Assembly (NCBI GenBank): GCA_964468345.1
Contig: CAYXVZ010000024.1
Location: 1 to 64,000 of the forward strand
From: DALYLB01 sp964468345
GTDB lineage: Bacteria > Acidobacteriota > Blastocatellia > RBC074
Direction: 5' to 3'
Length of the DNA: 64,000 nucleotides
This document shows, one piece after another, positions 61,828 through 64,000 of the stretch. Position 1 is the stretch's first letter. Every line of letters begins with the position of its first letter. The notes beneath the pieces are model-generated. The model made no database searches. It was not told where the DNA came from and saw nothing but the letters and a program-made list of their open reading frames with translations. The position numbers and the translations under genes were made by a program.

Positions 61828-63999
61828 TTATTTTTTTTCTCCGAGGCTCGCCCATTCCCCGGAAACGATGAAACTCGCCCAATAAAAAGGATGGCGCCGG
61901 CGCGGATCTTTCAGCATCTGCAGCTGCACCTTTCGCATGGCTTCGCTGCGGCCTTCGCCCGCCTGCAGCCGTTTGTAATAGCCAATCATCAGGTCGCGGG
62001 TCGCGCGATCGCTGACGGGCCACAGGCTCATCACCTGGGTTTCCGCGCCGGCCAGCACCAGAGCGCGCCGCAGGCCATAGACGCCTTCGCCCGTGCGGAC
62101 TTCTCCCACGCCTGTTTCGCAGGCCGAGAGCACGACGAGCTTCGTGCCGGACAGATCCATGCCCGCGACTTCGAGCGCCGTCAGAATGCCGTCGTCCTCC
62201 CGATTGGGGCCGCTCTTCCGCAGATTGGCGCCGGCCAGCCCCAGGCCGGATCGAAGAAGCGGATTATCGAACTCCGACCCGAGCGAAAGCGGGCCGCCCA
62301 TTTGTTGCAAAAGCTTTCGCCTTTGTTCGGCGCCGACGTCCTCGACCGGCTTGTCCGCCAGAAAGAAGCCATGGGTTGCGATATGCAACAGACGCGGCGC
62401 CGCCATCTGCTTGATCGCGGATTCGGTGGCCTGCGCGCCGGTCAGCACGGTGGCTTCCGGCAAGAGCGTATTCAGCGCTTTGGCTTCCTGCGCCGTCGCC
62501 TTGAGCGGCGTGAAATAGGCTTCGGTTAAATCGAATACTCCCGCGCGGGTTGCCTCTTTACGAACCGCCGGTTTCTCGCCGAAGTCCGGATTGGCGACGA
62601 TGACCGGCTTGCCCGCGGCCATGGGTTCATTTTGTGCTCGCAGCAGGTCGCGGCCGCTGCTCAAATAGGTGAAAGAAAAACGCTCGGCAAGATAGCGGGT
62701 TTGCTCATCGAGAAGCGCGGCGAAGGGGACGAGATGCAGCGAACCATCCGGCGCGAGTAATACATTCCGCACATTGCCGAGAAGCTGCCGCAGCGGCTGC
62801 ATGATTTGTTGATCCAGGGCCCGCGCCCGTTTTCTGACATCCGCCGAACGCGGATTGTTGATCGCCGTTCGAAATCGCGCGATCGATTGATCGATGACGG
62901 CGGCATCGCCCAGGTCCGTCCATTTCGGATCGCCTTGCGCGAATAATAGATACGCCGCATAGCGCGCTTTCCCGCGTTCGTCGGTGCGAGCATCGAAGGG
63001 GCGATAGGACACGAATTCGACCAGCGCCGCATTTTCAGGAATCGCCCGTTGCACCGCTTCGATCGATACGGGTTTCAGGGAATCGAACAGGCCGGCGCTG
63101 TGCTGGCTGAGTTCGGATTCGATCTTTTCCTTTTCTTCTTCCAGGGCCCTGATCCGCGTGCGGAAGGCGGATGCATTCTGCGATTCCATTCCGCGAAAGG
63201 TCAGCGTTGCGATTTGCGAAACCGTTCGGGTATAGCGATCGAACCGTTCCCGGTCGTTCGGATCGGCGCGCCGTCGCAGCCGCAGCGTGGCATCGCTCAG
63301 CGTTTCGAGATCCCGGCCCTTCCGCTGCAAGAGGCTGGTGAGCGCGATGCGGCCGGCTCGCGCATCGGTCGGCGCATATTGTTGATGCAGGGAAATCGTT
63401 TGATAGGTTTCATCCAGAAAGATCGATAGAAAGGCGGCTTTTTGTCGCGCTGACCCTCCGAGGATGTTCAGCGCAAGGTTTTGCTCGCTGGCCGAGATCG
63501 CGCGGGCCTGCAAGTCGATCGCCTCCTTGAGTTCGCCCTTCGCCGCGTGGATTCTGGCCAGCCTGTCGAGCAGATGCGCGGTGTTGGGATGGTTCACTCC
63601 CGAGGATTTTTCGTAAATTGCCAATGCGCGTCGATAAAGCGCCTCGGTTTCCTTTAAATCGCCGCGCTGGAACGCGAGGTTGGCCCTGATTTCAAACGAT
63701 GGCGCAAGATTCGCGTTCTCAGGCCCGAGCGCCTTTTCATAGATGGATTCCGCGCGAATCGCCAACTCTTCCGCCTTGTCCATTTTTCCGATTCGCTTGT
63801 AATAGTTCGAAAGATTGGTCAACGACTGCGCCACGACGGGATGATTCGGCCCCAGGGACTTTTCGCGAATCTCCAGCGAACGCAGCAGCGCCGCCTCCGC
63901 CTGCGCGTTATCGCCTTTCGAGACATAGAGGATTCCGAGGTTATTCAGGGAGAAGGCTACATCGGGATGCGTCGGGCCCAGTCTCTTTTCCCGGATCTT
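61828..63999 (-). CDS. TPR-CHAT protein (caspase-like), 5' end outside window
   Basis: The frame stays open to the right edge, so the start lies beyond the window; 723 residues are visible. TPR_12-type repeats of about 42 residues ('LGPTHPDVAFSLNNLGILY'-like) fill the first third; a linker follows; the C-terminal part is a CHAT peptidase domain with the catalytic His in 'HIATHGFF' (codon 62371-62373) and Cys in 'LSACETG' (codon 62119-62121). CHAT proteases are the caspase relatives also known in TPR-CHAT effectors. In Acidobacteriota such genes are common and usually of unknown target. The following DUF4384 gene may be its partner. Confidence 0.9.
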   Translation of the reverse strand, partial: KIREKRLGPTHPDVAFSLNNLGILYVSKGDNAQAEAALLRSLEIREKSLGPNHPVVAQSLTNLSNYYKRIGKMDKAEELAIRAESIYEKALGPENANLAPSFEIRANLAFQRGDLKETEALYRRALAIYEKSSGVNHPNTAHLLDRLARIHAAKGELKEAIDLQARAISASEQNLALNILGGSARQKAAFLSIFLDETYQTISLHQQYAPTDARAGRIALTSLLQRKGRDLETLSDATLRLRRRADPNDRERFDRYTRTVSQIATLTFRGMESQNASAFRTRIRALEEEKEKIESELSQHSAGLFDSLKPVSIEAVQRAIPENAALVEFVSYRPFDARTDERGKARYAAYLLFAQGDPKWTDLGDAAVIDQSIARFRTAINNPRSADVRKRARALDQQIMQPLRQLLGNVRNVLLAPDGSLHLVPFAALLDEQTRYLAERFSFTYLSSGRDLLRAQNEPMAAGKPVIVANPDFGEKPAVRKEATRAGVFDLTEAYFTPLKATAQEAKALNTLLPEATVLTGAQATESAIKQMAAPRLLHIATHGFFLADKPVEDVGAEQRRKLLQQMGGPLSLGSEFDNPLLRSGLGLAGANLRKSGPNREDDGILTALEVAGMDLSGTKLVVLSACETGVGEVRTGEGVYGLRRALVLAGAETQVMSLWPVSDRATRDLMIGYYKRLQAGEGRSEAMRKVQLQMLKDPRRRHPFYWASFIVSGEWASLGEKK

Positions 64000-64000
64000 C

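Overview
The window looks like a chromosomal segment of an Acidobacteriota-type bacterium (Blastocatellia-like is my best guess). I infer this from gene style, not from a marker gene. It has four very large TonB-dependent receptors with N-terminal carboxypeptidase-regulatory domains, a choice-of-anchor V protein, a YncE/phosphoesterase fusion, a TPR-CHAT protein, GC-rich coding DNA and no rRNA or tRNA.

Layout: 1-2.9 kb is the end of a metal-efflux operon (TolC/CusC-type protein, two-domain multicopper oxidase with two metal-binding motifs). At 3.1-4.9 kb a LysR regulator diverges from a short-chain dehydrogenase. At 5.85-9.0 kb lie two adjacent likely sensor genes: a membrane-anchored TPR protein with a cobalamin domain carrying the Wx9EH signature of CarH-type light sensors, and a protein with two photoactive-yellow-protein-like domains. 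At 9.1-13.8 kb (minus) is a pst phosphate importer operon with two complementary, asymmetric PstB ATPases and an alkyltransferase-like protein. At 14.2-19.5 kb follow an OlsB-like acyltransferase, an OPA-type transporter and phosphonate catabolism genes (phosphonatase PhnX, a PhnZ-like HD oxygenase, an FAD oxidoreductase). From 20-29.8 kb (minus) come a TonB receptor, a choice-of-anchor V protein and an overlapping operon of a 795-aa unknown protein, a phosphatidylserine decarboxylase and an Lgt-like membrane protein. An intact IS1182-like element at 29.9-31.6 kb has split a long palindromic repeat. From 32-52 kb lie secreted and outer-membrane proteins (phytase-like beta-propeller, three TonB receptors, RpiR regulator, S1/P1-type enzyme, YdcF-like protein, YncE/phosphoesterase). 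From 52.8-64 kb come PhoX, a PHP phosphoesterase/glycosyltransferase cluster, an ABC permease, a DUF4384-like protein and a truncated TPR-CHAT gene.

A common theme is phosphorus economy: Pi import, phosphonate cleavage, PhoX and other secreted phosphoesterases, an OlsB-like enzyme for phosphorus-free lipid, and glycolipid-type glycosyltransferases. This link is inference from co-location.

The second theme is intergenic. Nearly every large gap holds a long hairpin of about 90-170 bp whose arms are degenerate short tandem repeats (CACGAAG-, CACGAATATT-, CAAAGG-, AACGGAACAA-like). Many share the terminus TAAATC or CTAAATC, often overlap the stop codon of the adjacent gene, and in places are chained end to end sharing that terminus.
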